Origin: Rossellomorea sp. BNER
Lineage (GTDB): Bacteria; Bacillota; Bacilli; Bacillales; Bacillaceae_B
Reading direction: 5' to 3'
DNA length: 64,000 nucleotides
Assembly (NCBI GenBank): GCA_024213275.1
Contig: JANAVG010000004.1
Span: 65,759 to 129,758 of the forward strand
Position 1 is the stretch's first letter; each line of letters starts with the position of its first letter. The notes under the pieces are model-generated. The model was not told where the DNA came from and did no database searches. It saw only the letters and a program-made list of their open reading frames with translations. Position numbers and translations under genes: made by a program. This document shows positions 17,564-26,846 of this stretch, in pieces.

Positions 17564-18759
17564 AAACGACTGAAAGATCGATTAAATATGAAGAGATAAA
17601 AAAGCCGGAACGCTTCGCTCATACGCCGCCTGTCGACAAACGTTTTATTGATAAAGCCATCCATCATATTTTGAAAAAAATCGATCAAAGCTTAGATGAA
17701 TTTACTGATTTCTTTCCCGATTCAAGCAGCATCAATCAAGTGTACCAGCCGATTGAAAATAATGAATGGACGACTAGTTTCTGGACAGGAATGCTGTGGC
17801 TTGCCTATGAATGGACAGGAGATAAGAAATATCGGAAGGTAGCAGAAAAGCATGTGGAAAGCTTTAAAGAGCGAATTGACAAACAAATTGAAGTCAATCA
17901 CCATGACCTAGGCTTTTTATATTCATTATCATGCGTGAGTGCTTATAAACTTACCGGGAATGAAATCGCTAAAGAGGCGGCATTGAAGGCAGCGGATTTA
18001 TTAATTACCCGCTATTATGACAAAGCGGGAATCATTCAAGCATGGGGAGATTTAGAAGATCCAGCACAACGCGGTCGGATGATCATTGATTGCAATATGA
18101 ATCTACCATTATTATATTGGGCATATGAAGTGACAGGAAAAAGCGTGTACAGGGAGATTGCTTCAAGCCATGTTCAACAAGCAGCCAACTATATTGTCCG
18201 GGAAGATGCTTCAACCTACCATACATTCTTTATGGATCCGGTATCAGGTGCACCCTTAAAAGGGAATACACACCAAGGGTTTTCAGATGATTCATGCTGG
18301 GCGAGAGGGCAGGCATGGGGAATCTATGGATTTCCATTAAGCTATCGATATACGAAAGATACGGAATTAATCAGTCTTACGAAAAAACTGACCCATTATT
18401 ACTTAAACAGACTTCCTGAAGATCACATCTGTTATTGGGACTTACTTTTCACAGAAGGAGAGGAAGAGCGTGACAGTTCCGCCGCAGCAATCGCTGTTTG
18501 TGGATTGCTGGAAATGCTCAAATACTTACCGTTCACAGATCCACAAAGAAGAACTTACGAGAATGCTGCAACGGCTATGATTCAATCACTCTATGAAAAC
18601 TACAAAACAGAAGTTGACAGCGAAGCCAACGGAATTCTTCTTCATGCCGTTTATTACAAAGGTGGCGGTCGTGGAGTAGATGAAAGCTGTATCTGGGGTG
18701 ATTACTACTATTTTGAAGCGCTTATCCGGATGGCGAAGGATTGGGAGTGTTATTGGTAG
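17560..18759 (+). CDS. Unsaturated glucuronyl hydrolase (GH88)
   Basis: Hydrates the 4,5-double bond of lyase-made disaccharides, releasing the amino sugar and an unsaturated uronate that opens to the KduI substrate. The 399-residue alpha6/alpha6 barrel shows Asp116 in HHDLGF and Asp177 in IIDCNMN. Their spacing of 61 equals that of Asp88 and Asp149 in the characterised Bacillus enzyme. SFWTGMLWLAYEWTG and CWARGQAWGIYGF are typical. The ATG overlaps the sulfatase stop as ATGA. It is the last gene of the operon. Whether sulfated disaccharides are accepted cannot be read from sequence. Confidence 0.94.
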   Translation: MKTTERSIKYEEIKKPERFAHTPPVDKRFIDKAIHHILKKIDQSLDEFTDFFPDSSSINQVYQPIENNEWTTSFWTGMLWLAYEWTGDKKYRKVAEKHVESFKERIDKQIEVNHHDLGFLYSLSCVSAYKLTGNEIAKEAALKAADLLITRYYDKAGIIQAWGDLEDPAQRGRMIIDCNMNLPLLYWAYEVTGKSVYREIASSHVQQAANYIVREDASTYHTFFMDPVSGAPLKGNTHQGFSDDSCWARGQAWGIYGFPLSYRYTKDTELISLTKKLTHYYLNRLPEDHICYWDLLFTEGEEERDSSAAAIAVCGLLEMLKYLPFTDPQRRTYENAATAMIQSLYENYKTEVDSEANGILLHAVYYKGGGRGVDESCIWGDYYYFEALIRMAKDWECYW

Positions 18760-18829
18760 GTTTATTGGAATGTAAGCTTAGTAGATTTACAAATCAATTT
18801 AATGAAATTTAGATAAGCAATCCAGATTC

Positions 18830-18868
18830 AGAGTGTTAAATCGCAATGATTTTAACACTCTTTTTTTT
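18830..18868 (+). terminator. Terminator of the permease-lyase-hydrolase operon
   Basis: AGAGTGTTAAA (18830-18840) pairs with TTTAACACTCT and is followed by eight T residues. A strong intrinsic terminator. Confidence 0.9.
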
Positions 18869-18915
18869 ATGTCCAATTTAGATTGTCATCCACTCCCATT
18901 CACTTTTTTTAATTA

Positions 18916-18946
18916 CAAAAAGGTTTACTAAGTTTCATAACCTTTT
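18916..18946 (+). promoter_or_regulatory. Inverted repeat upstream of dctA, probable response-regulator operator
   Basis: AAAAAGGTT and AACCTTTTT form a 9-bp inverted repeat about 20 bases before a TATAAT at 18966-18971. A position just upstream of the core promoter fits an activator site, most simply for the DctR-type regulator. This is inference from position. Confidence 0.55.
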
Positions 18947-18980
18947 TTAGTTGTCCGAAAATTCATATAATGTTCACAAA

Positions 18981-18994
18981 TGATTCCGCTTTCA
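18981..18994 (-). promoter_or_regulatory. cre-like catabolite-repression site before dctA
   Basis: On the minus strand TGAAAGCGGAATCA fits the CcpA consensus TGWAANCGNTNWCA at all but one position. It lies just downstream of the probable -10 box, where CcpA binding would repress. Confidence 0.5.
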
Positions 18995-19046
18995 TGGGAT
19001 AAAGGATTAAATTTAGCAAAATAAAATGGACAGGAGAGTGATGAAA

Positions 19047-20306
19047 ATGAAGTTTAATTATAAGAGCTTGACCTTTCAAGTGATTACGGGAATTATTCTC
19101 GGGATTATTTGCGGGGCCGTATTTCCGACATTCGGCGCTGATTTGAAAGTTTTAGCCGATATTTTTATCAAGCTAGTAAAAATGATTATTGCTCCTATCG
19201 TATTCCTTACGATTGTTGTGGGGATTGCAGGAATGGGAGATCTTAAGAAAGTAGGGCGTATCGGTGGGAAAGCACTACTTTATTTTGAAATCGTTTCCAC
19301 CATTGCCTTAGGGATTGGGATTGCCGTAGCGAATTTTATCAGACCTGGAGATGGTTTTGACACAAGCAATGCTTCAGCTGATGCTGTTTCTAAGTATACA
19401 AAGGCAGCAGAAGAGACAAGCCATGGGTTTATGGACTTTGTCATGTCGATTGTCCCTGAAAGCTTTGTCGGGGCATTTGCCAATGGTGAGCTATTACCAG
19501 TCCTCTTTATTGCCATACTATTTGGGGTTTCCCTTGCAGCAATGGGGAAGAATGGCAAGCCAGTTGTTGAGTTCTTTGAAAAATTGACAGATGTGATGTT
19601 TGGAATCGTTAATATTATAATGAAGATTTCACCAATTGCGGCTTTCGGGGCAATGGCCTATACGATTGGAAATTTCGGAGTAGGTTCTTTATTATATCTC
19701 GGTAAGCTAATGGGGTCCGTTTATATCACGATGTTCTTATTTGTTGTCATAGTCCTTGGAGCGATTTGTAAGTTTTATGGATTCAATATTATTAAATTCA
19801 TTAAATACATTAAAGAAGAAATTATTCTAGTCGTTGGTACATCTTCCTCTGAATCAGCCTTACCTCCTATGATGAGAAAGCTTGAGGACTATGGTTGTTC
19901 GAAATCGGTTGTAGGACTTGTCCTTCCAACAGGTTACTCCTTTAACCTTGATGGAACCTCCATCTACTTATCAATGGCTGCTCTGTTTATCGCACAGGCA
20001 TTTGGCGTTGACCTTTCATTAGGCGATCAATTGCTTTTACTTGGGGTCCTGATGCTGACTTCGAAGGGAGCTGCAGGTGTAACAGGTTCAGGGTTTGTCA
20101 CACTTGCCGCAACCTTGGCTGTTTTCCCAACGATTCCGGTTGCTGGTCTAGCTTTAATATTAGGGGTTGACCGCTTCATGTCTGAAGCCCGTGCCATCAC
20201 GAACTTAATCGGGAATGGCGTAGCAACAGTAGTCGTTTCTAAGATGGAAGGAGAGTTTACACCAAAGGTTGTGAAAACCACTTCTAAGGAGGAAATGTCA
20301 GCATAA
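19047..20306 (+). CDS. dctA: C4-dicarboxylate/cation symporter of the DAACS family
   Basis: Membrane symporter for succinate, fumarate or malate, possibly also glutamate. It has eight TM segments plus two re-entrant loops, with the family motifs [27 protein letters not shown] and [14 protein letters not shown]. About 419 residues, normal for DctA. The chosen ATG at 19047 is eight bases after GGAGAG; ATGs at 19026 and 19041 are less well placed. Followed by a terminator and then a DctS-like kinase, matching the B. subtilis dctA-dctSR arrangement. Likely induced through that pair and repressed by glucose through the cre-like site. Confidence 0.9.
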   Translation: MKFNYKSLTFQVITGIILGIICGAVFPTFGADLKVLADIFIKLVKMIIAPIVFLTIVVGIAGMGDLKKVGRIGGKALLYFEIVSTIALGIGIAVANFIRPGDGFDTSNASADAVSKYTKAAEETSHGFMDFVMSIVPESFVGAFANGELLPVLFIAILFGVSLAAMGKNGKPVVEFFEKLTDVMFGIVNIIMKISPIAAFGAMAYTIGNFGVGSLLYLGKLMGSVYITMFLFVVIVLGAICKFYGFNIIKFIKYIKEEIILVVGTSSSESALPPMMRKLEDYGCSKSVVGLVLPTGYSFNLDGTSIYLSMAALFIAQAFGVDLSLGDQLLLLGVLMLTSKGAAGVTGSGFVTLAATLAVFPTIPVAGLALILGVDRFMSEARAITNLIGNGVATVVVSKMEGEFTPKVVKTTSKEEMSA

Positions 20307-20320
20307 CCTGAGTATGTAGA

Positions 20321-20350
20321 GGCTGTCCTGTTTCAGGGCAGCCTTCTTTC
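20321..20350 (+). terminator. Terminator after dctA
   Basis: GGCTGTCCTG (20321-20330) and CAGGGCAGCC flank a TTT loop, followed by TTCTTTCG. Confidence 0.85.
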
Positions 20351-20391
20351 GTTTATAATAGATATATTTCATTACGGGCTGGAGTGAGTCT

Positions 20392-22002
20392 ATGCTTAGA
20401 CAAAAATTAAAGCTTCATTCTATTATGACTTTCCTTGTTTGCCTCGTTGTCCTAGTCTCATTGCTCGTTACGGATTTGTTAATTAGTACGACCATTAATG
20501 ACCGGGTGGAAGAAAGTCTTGAAGAAAAAGCAAAAGTGATTTCAAAAACCGTCGCAAAATCACGAATCGTAAAAAGTGGATTACAGAATGAAGACTATGC
20601 TGAGGAGATTCAGGAGTATTCCACTGACATTCGCGAAGCTACTAATGTCCTTTTTATTGTCGTCTTCGATATGAACGGGATTCGGAAATCACATCCAAAC
20701 CCCGAACGAATTGGAGAAAAATTTGTTGGGGGAGATGAAAAGTCCGTATTAGAAGGGAAAGAATATATCTCGATTTCTGAAGGCACATTGGGGAAATCAT
20801 TACGGGCCTTTGCCCCTGTTTATGATGAAAACAATAAGCAAATCGGGGCCGTAGCTGTTGGGATCTCCCTGGAAAAGGTGGATGAAGCCATTGATCTAGG
20901 GCATGAAAATCTTATCATCGGCTCGTTCATTGGGATATTAGTTGGTATTATAGGTGCTTATGTTGTAGCAAGATACATTAAAAAGATTTTATTTGGACTT
21001 GAACCTTTAGCCATTGCCAAAATCCTTGAAGAACGCAATACGATGCTGCAATCCGTTCATGAAGGAGTGATTGCGGTTGATCAAGATTCCACCATTACCC
21101 TTGTGAATAAATCCGCGATCCGTATGTTTAAAAGGGCTGGGCTGACAGGAAACCCGATCGGAATGCGTGTGGATGAATTTATTCCAACCTTCGAAATCGA
21201 ATCTGTTCTAAGAACGGGACAACCTGAACTTGATGAAGAACAAAGTATCAATGGAATCTCAATTCTTGTAAATAGAGTACCGCTTATAGTGAATAAACAA
21301 GTCGTTGGTGCAATCTCGACCTTTAGAGACAAAACCGAAATGAATCAGTTAGCCGAACAGTTAACAGGTGTCAGAACCTATGCTGAGGCACTGAGGGCAC
21401 AATCCCATGAATTTATGAATAAGTTGCACGTCATTCTCGGAATGGTCCGTATGGGTTATAAGGATGAATTAACAGAATTTATCCATACACTTGTCGACCA
21501 CCGAAATCATGAAGTCGGTCATGTGACAAAAAATATCAAGGACCCTGCACTCGCGGGATTTATAATGGGAAAGCTTAGCTATGGAAGAGAAGAAAATGTA
21601 AATTTATCGATTGTAACGAAATCAGTTATACCCGAACCAAAGCATTCAGATACAGCCCATGAAGTCATTACGATTTTAGGGAATCTAATCGATAATGCCA
21701 TAGAAGCTGTAGCAGAGAGTACTAATAAAGATATCGAGGTAATCCTCAACTATTCACATCCACACTTATTGATCAATGTTACGGATTCAGGCCCAGGACT
21801 TTCAAAAGAAATGGTTGACCATGTATTTGAAAAAGGATTTTCTACAAAAGGACCAAACAGAGGCTACGGACTCTATCTTGTTAGAAAAAGTATCGAAAAG
21901 ATTGGTGGGGATATTAGCATTCGTTTAAAACCTGCCAGTGGAATTAGTATATATGTGGAAGTGCCTTTTGAAACCCAGACAGGAGGTGAAGGTGATGATT
22001 AG
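20392..22002 (+). CDS. dctS: DctS/DcuS-family sensor histidine kinase
   Basis: Membrane kinase sensing C4-dicarboxylates or citrate. TM1 is at about 12-33, followed by an extracytoplasmic PAS-like sensor (about 34-172), TM2 at about 174-196, a cytoplasmic PAS (about 215-320), and the DcuS-type kinase core. That core has His339 in QSHEFMNKLHVILG, N box NLIDNAIEAV and GYGLYLVRKSIEKIGG. 536 residues, normal length. Its last bases overlap the start of the response-regulator gene, so the two were translationally coupled. The partner is broken (see 21995), so signal output is doubtful. Confidence 0.9.
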   Translation: MLRQKLKLHSIMTFLVCLVVLVSLLVTDLLISTTINDRVEESLEEKAKVISKTVAKSRIVKSGLQNEDYAEEIQEYSTDIREATNVLFIVVFDMNGIRKSHPNPERIGEKFVGGDEKSVLEGKEYISISEGTLGKSLRAFAPVYDENNKQIGAVAVGISLEKVDEAIDLGHENLIIGSFIGILVGIIGAYVVARYIKKILFGLEPLAIAKILEERNTMLQSVHEGVIAVDQDSTITLVNKSAIRMFKRAGLTGNPIGMRVDEFIPTFEIESVLRTGQPELDEEQSINGISILVNRVPLIVNKQVVGAISTFRDKTEMNQLAEQLTGVRTYAEALRAQSHEFMNKLHVILGMVRMGYKDELTEFIHTLVDHRNHEVGHVTKNIKDPALAGFIMGKLSYGREENVNLSIVTKSVIPEPKHSDTAHEVITILGNLIDNAIEAVAESTNKDIEVILNYSHPHLLINVTDSGPGLSKEMVDHVFEKGFSTKGPNRGYGLYLVRKSIEKIGGDISIRLKPASGISIYVEVPFETQTGGEGDD

Positions 22003-22711
22003 AGTTCTCATTGTATAAGATGATCCGATGGTGGCAGAATTTAATAAACGCTATCTAGAAGAAATCGACCATTTTATACTTATGGGTGTCGCTCATTCTG
22101 TTAATGATGCCTTGGAATACATCGACAAAGAAGAGATTGACCTTGTATTATTAGATGTTTACATGCCAGGTAAAAATGGATTAGAACTGTTAACGTATAT
22201 ACGAGAGCAAGATAAAAATATCGATGTGATACTCATAACAGCTGCATCTGACGTAGAGAAAATCCGAACAGCATTGAGATATGGGGTAGTGGATTACTTA
22301 ATTAAGCCTTTTGAATTCGAAAGGTTTAATCATGCCTTAGCCTCTTATCGGGAAAAATATAATTTTTTAAATAAGAAACGTCATATAGAACAAAAAGAGC
22401 TGGATCAACTGATATTGAGTACTGAACAAAAAACACCTACAATGTCAGAACAGCCACTGCCAAAAGGATTAACGAAAAGTACCTTGAAAATTGTTGTAAA
22501 CGCTATTAAAGAGATGGGGAAGACTTCTTTTTCCACTGACAATATAGCGGAAAAAACCTCGATTTCAAGGGTCTCCATCGGAAAATATTTAAAGTTTCTA
22601 AAGGATATTGAGGTTTTAGAAGAAACGATTACATATGGGCTTGGGCGACCTGTTTCTTTATATGTTTATAAAGAAGCGAATCGTTCTATTCTTGAAAGGT
22701 ATTTATTGTAA
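21995..22711 (+). pseudogene. dctR: DctR-type response regulator interrupted by an in-frame stop
   Basis: AGGAGGTG at 21981-21988 sets the start at ATG 21995. The frame reads MIRVLIV, then TAA at 22016-22018, then DDPMVAEFN and on to the end. The missing codon should be an acidic residue of the conserved acidic cluster, so GAA to TAA is the simplest change. Downstream the receiver (phospho-acceptor Asp54) and the C-terminal CitT/DcuR-like helix-turn-helix are intact. Re-initiation at ATG 22028 lacks a ribosome binding site and would delete beta-strand 1 and the Mg-binding acids. A sequencing error is the main alternative. Confidence 0.85.
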
Positions 22712-22727
22712 AACTTCTATTTAGAAA

Positions 22728-22777
22728 AAAGGCAAATCACAAAAGTTCTCGTAAAGAATTTTTGGATTTGCTTTTTT
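22728..22777 (+). terminator. Terminator after the dct response-regulator gene
   Basis: GGCAAATC pairs with GATTTGC, with an extended inner stem (AAAAGTTCT with AGAATTTTT), followed by a TTTTTT run. Confidence 0.85.
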
Positions 22778-22779
22778 AC

Positions 22780-24145
22780 TATTTCTCGGGTCTTCGTAGG
22801 ATAAAGCCGGTATTTCTAAATATAAAAGGAAGCTTTCTATACATTTGTTTTACAACACATTAGTTAACGCTCAACCCCAATCCAAGAACACTCAATAATT
22901 CAAACCATTGCTGAACAGATTTGGGTGATGCTTACACTAAATGTGTACCCCATTATCTATTCTTACTTTCAGAAAAATTCTCCCGTCATTATTGGTTTTT
23001 CTTATTCCCATATTTTATTCCTTCCTTTGTTATGAAAATTGTTTCCGTGTTTATTTGGTATTTAATAATAAAAAGAAAAAGAGACAGGTACATGCTTGGA
23101 TAAATTATTGCCTCCTAATATGAAGAGAGAATAATTTTATAACCTTTTACAACAGATACCTTTGTAGATTATTAGAAAGCTATTTAGATTTTAGATTTTT
23201 ACCATTGTTGCCGCTTTTGTTTAGATTAAGAGAATTGTAAGAACTAAAAGTTATTATAATCTTATGCGTCTTGGTCTTCACAAAAATGAGGGATATGAGG
23301 AATTGCATTACTAATGAAAAATATAGATGAATATATGAATGAGTGGCTGAACAGGCTATATGGCTAAACAATAATAAATGGTTCTTCTATTGTTAGATTT
23401 TTTATGTCAGCGTTAGATGGTCCAAATGGAGCACTTTTAAAACTCAATGATCGCTTTGAGGACTTTTTTGCATTTGGGCACCCATCGTGAAGAATGAGGT
23501 TAAGAATCAGAAATTTACCGAGTCATTTTATTCAAGTAAATTAATAACCTATTAGTTTTCTTTCAACGGGATAAGGTGTAATTTGACAAATAATATTATA
23601 ATCCCCGTATTCACTTGTTCTTTTCGTCACTTTTTATCAGATACTATCGAAAACAAATCAAGAAGGGACAAAATAACCCCCTGTAAACTAGCGGTTGACA
23701 CATGGTAAAATGAGATAAATTTCATCTGATGGAAAATTTTTGTATAAGGAAAAGAGGGCTGTTGGAGCTTATCAATAACCAAATTCTTATTAAGTATATG
23801 AACTATATGTAATAAGTTAAAATCTTTCATTCACCCATTTTGATATAAAAAGCGGTAATTAATGAGGGGAATGGACATGGAAAAATTAATACTTCATTTG
23901 GACCTCTTTAGGAGGGCTCTATCTTGCAGCTGCCATCTATTTACATTGTGTGGCACATGAGTGATTGTTTGCCAAATCCTGAATTTTACAGCTCCACTAA
24001 CTATTCCTACCTAACTTGATTCAAATATACATATAGGTATCTTTATTTGGGGTCAAATATTTTTAGGGGAAATAGTAACAAAATAAAGTCATGAACTTGT
24101 TTAAAACAGTTCTATTTAAGAACAATTAAAATTTTTGGGGGTTAA
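22780..24145. other. 1.4-kb region without a supported gene
   Basis: AT-rich DNA with only short open frames, for example 28 codons near 23404 and 29 codons near 23875. None has recognisable protein features; one, near 23875, follows a GAGGGG. A TTGACA at about 23694 may be a promoter. I read it as degenerate or regulatory DNA ahead of the exopolysaccharide cluster. GGGGG at 24137-24141 belongs to the next gene's possible alternative start. Confidence 0.5.
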
Positions 24146-24201
24146 AAACGATCCGCAAGTCTCTAAATAGAAAGTACTTTAGGACTTTAAAGGTCTTAAA
24201 T

Positions 24202-24948
24202 GTGAAATATTCATTTCTAAAATATCTGAACTCAAATAACAGGATCCATACATTACGGGTAGGTTGGCAAAATGAGAGGCGGATGTTTGTGGGTGTAAAA
24301 AAACTAAAATTTCCTGAGGGTACGCTAAGTCGTAAAAATACTCTTAGCGGTGAATTTATTATCTCGAACCATGGTTACTTAATGCTAAAAAGTGTTTGTG
24401 ATTTTATTTTAGCCATTTTTATATTACTTCTTACTTCTCCTTTGATCCTTCTATGTTGCCTATTCATTAAATTAGAATCCAATGGATCTGCTTTTTATCT
24501 TCAGGAAAGACTGGGTATTGGCGGAAGAACCTTCCACATCATTAAACTGAGATCCATGTTTATTGATGCTGAAAAAAATGGAGCTCAATGGGCAGAGAAA
24601 AATGATACTCGGGTAACGAGAATTGGAGCTTTCATTAGAAAGAAAAGGATTGATGAATTGCCGCAATTGATTAATGTTTTAAAAGGGGATATGGCGTTGA
24701 TAGGCCCTCGGCCGGAAAGACCTGTTTTTGTTGATGAATTTAGTAGAGAAATTCCAGATTTTAAAAAACGTCTTGTCGTTAAACCCGGTATTACTGGTTG
24801 GGCGCAAGTGAATGGCGGTTATGATCTTTCACCAAAAGAGAAATTAGAATTGGATTTCTATTACATACAAAATTTGAATATCGGAATCGATTTAAAGATT
24901 GTCGTACGAACCATAAAAGTGATCTTTTCAGGTGCAGGGGCTCGATAA
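24202..24948 (+). CDS. Undecaprenyl-phosphate sugar phosphotransferase (bacterial sugar transferase family)
   Basis: Priming enzyme of polysaccharide synthesis, transferring a sugar-1-phosphate to undecaprenyl phosphate at the membrane. One TM segment at about residues 65-88 precedes the catalytic domain, which has KLRSMFIDAE, RIDELPQLINVLKGDMALIG, PRPERP and PGITGWAQVNG. 248 residues. The annotated GTG start at 24202 has a weak ribosome binding site. The frame stays open upstream to about 24130, where GGGGG is followed by ACG ATC CGC at 24148, which looks like an ATG start mutated to ACG. First gene of the exopolysaccharide cluster. Confidence 0.88.
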   Translation: MKYSFLKYLNSNNRIHTLRVGWQNERRMFVGVKKLKFPEGTLSRKNTLSGEFIISNHGYLMLKSVCDFILAIFILLLTSPLILLCCLFIKLESNGSAFYLQERLGIGGRTFHIIKLRSMFIDAEKNGAQWAEKNDTRVTRIGAFIRKKRIDELPQLINVLKGDMALIGPRPERPVFVDEFSREIPDFKKRLVVKPGITGWAQVNGGYDLSPKEKLELDFYYIQNLNIGIDLKIVVRTIKVIFSGAGAR

Positions 24949-24987
24949 AGAACGAACAGGGAAAACAATAGGGGATTGAAGGGGTGA

Positions 24988-26040
24988 ATGATGAGTATCT
25001 TGGTAACGGGTGGCGCAGGGTATATAGGCAGTCATACTTGTGTTGAATTATTAAGGAATGGATTGGAATTAGTAATCGTGGATAACCTTTCAAATAGTAG
25101 TTTGGAATCTATAAATCGTGTTAGAAAAGTCACTGGAAAAGGGTTTCCATTTTATGAGATCGACATCCGTGATAAAGATGGACTGAAAAGTGTTTTTTCC
25201 GAAAATAAGATCGATGCTGTTGTCCATTTAGCGGGCTTTAAGTCAGTTGGGGAGTCTGTTCAAATCCCTCTCCATTATTATCACAATAATATTAGTGGCA
25301 CACTTACACTTTGTGATGTAATGAAAACATTCGGAGTTAAGAAGTTGGTGTTCAGTTCCTCTGCAACCGTATATGGCAACACGGAATCGGTTCCTCTTGT
25401 AGAGGATACCCCTCTAGGAGCAACCAATCCTTACGGAAGAACAAAATGGATGCTTGAAGAAATTTTCAGAGATCTATTTATATCCGATAATGAATGGAGC
25501 ATTGCGCTCCTGCGTTACTTTAACCCTATCGGGGCACATGAGAGCAGCTTGATTGGAGAGGATCCAAATGGTACGCCCAATAATTTAACCCCATACATTA
25601 CTCAAGTTGCGATTGGGAAATTAAATAAGCTTCGTATTTTTGGCAATGATTATGAAACACCGGATGGTACAGGAATTCGCGACTATATCCATGTAGTGGA
25701 TCTGGCTCAAGGTCACTTAAAAGCGCTTTCTAAAGTTGTATCCACAACAGGTATTGAGGCTTATAATCTAGGAACTGGTAAAGGATATAGTGTTTTGGAG
25801 GTGGTATCTGCTTTTGAAAAAGTCTCTGGAAAAACCATTCCTTATGAGATTGTCGAACGAAGAGCTGGGGATATTGCTAAATGTTACTCAGATCCTTCAA
25901 AAGCGAATCATGAATTAAAATGGCGAGCTGAAAAAGGGCTGCGGGAAATGCTTGAAGATGCATGGAGATGGCAGGAAAACAACCCAAATGGCTATGCAAC
26001 CGTCAATAATAAACCCCTTCAAATCTTCACCCGTTCATAA
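24988..26040 (+). CDS. galE: UDP-glucose 4-epimerase
   Basis: Interconverts UDP-glucose and UDP-galactose (or the N-acetyl forms) to supply the polysaccharide. NAD-binding motif GGAGYIGSH at residues 8-16, SSSATVYGN, and catalytic YGRTK (Tyr-x-x-x-Lys). Full length at 350 residues, with RYFNPIGAHESSLIGEDP typical of GalE. GAAGGGGTG precedes tandem ATGs at 24988 and 24991; either may be used. Located 39 bases after the priming transferase. Confidence 0.93.
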   Translation: MMSILVTGGAGYIGSHTCVELLRNGLELVIVDNLSNSSLESINRVRKVTGKGFPFYEIDIRDKDGLKSVFSENKIDAVVHLAGFKSVGESVQIPLHYYHNNISGTLTLCDVMKTFGVKKLVFSSSATVYGNTESVPLVEDTPLGATNPYGRTKWMLEEIFRDLFISDNEWSIALLRYFNPIGAHESSLIGEDPNGTPNNLTPYITQVAIGKLNKLRIFGNDYETPDGTGIRDYIHVVDLAQGHLKALSKVVSTTGIEAYNLGTGKGYSVLEVVSAFEKVSGKTIPYEIVERRAGDIAKCYSDPSKANHELKWRAEKGLREMLEDAWRWQENNPNGYATVNNKPLQIFTRS

Positions 26041-26118
26041 ACGCTTTCTATTCAGATAAGTTTCCATTCAATCAAAAAGCACTGGCTATAATCCCATATA
26101 AAATAAGGATGAGGATAG

Positions 26119-26841
26119 ATGAATGAAAAATTAAAAATCATAGAATTCCTACAAATACTAAAGAAACGACTCTTTATTATTATTCTTACAACAATATGCT
26201 TCTCTGGGTTAGTTGTTCTTTCATCAATTTACCTTATAAAACCCTCCTATCAATTTTCCACCCAAATTCTTGCCGGGTCTTTAGGGGGAGATCCAAAAGA
26301 GCTGAATCGAGTGCAAGAAAACCGGCAACTCGCCATTTCGTTCATGGATATCATTCAAAGTCCTCATATCATGCTTGCCGTGAAAGAAGAATTAAACCTT
26401 AACCGTTCAAGTTATGAGTTGCTGGAAGAGGTGTCTGTAACCAATAAAGACAATTCGCAAATCATTACGATTACAGTAAAAGACTCTAATCCACAGTTGG
26501 CAAAAGATATTGCACAATCTCTTGCACGGCAATCCATCCTTAGTTTTAAAGACTATGCGAATATAGACAATCTTCGTATTTTTAAAGACTCTGAAGTGGA
26601 AAATGCAAAACTCCTTTTTCCAAAACTGAATTTTGTTGCCGTGATTTCAATTGTATTGGGACTCTTTGCGGGAATTGGTTTGGCCCTCTTTAGAGAACTT
26701 TTTGATGATAAAACTTACAGCAACAAAGAACTCGAACGACTTGGACTCCCATTGGCTGGAAGAGTGAATTTGAACATAAAAAAGAATAAGCAAAAACGAA
26801 CCACCATTTATAAACAAAAATCATCTATTAAAGCGAGGTGA
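26119..26841 (+). CDS. Wzz/CpsC-like polysaccharide chain-length protein
   Basis: Membrane polysaccharide co-polymerase that sets chain length and, in Bacillota, recruits a CpsD-type kinase. TM1 is at about residues 18-38 and TM2 at about 175-193, enclosing a 135-residue external domain. The second TM is followed by ELFDDKTYSNKELERLGLPL, as in CpsC/YveK proteins. 240 residues. AAGGATGAGG precedes the ATG. Its stop overlaps the ribosome binding site of the CpsD-like gene, which fits partnership. Confidence 0.87.
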   Translation: MNEKLKIIEFLQILKKRLFIIILTTICFSGLVVLSSIYLIKPSYQFSTQILAGSLGGDPKELNRVQENRQLAISFMDIIQSPHIMLAVKEELNLNRSSYELLEEVSVTNKDNSQIITITVKDSNPQLAKDIAQSLARQSILSFKDYANIDNLRIFKDSEVENAKLLFPKLNFVAVISIVLGLFAGIGLALFRELFDDKTYSNKELERLGLPLAGRVNLNIKKNKQKRTTIYKQKSSIKAR

Positions 26842-26846
26842 CTCAT

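Noticed and set aside
22028-22711. An intact response regulator starting at ATG 22028
   Set aside because: There is no ribosome binding site, and it would lack beta-strand 1 and the conserved acidic pair; the frame clearly continues upstream through a stop.
22780-24145. Small ORFs (28-60 codons) in the 1.4-kb gap as genes
   Set aside because: No conserved motif, and repeats of hydrophobic or AT-driven residues. Left unannotated.
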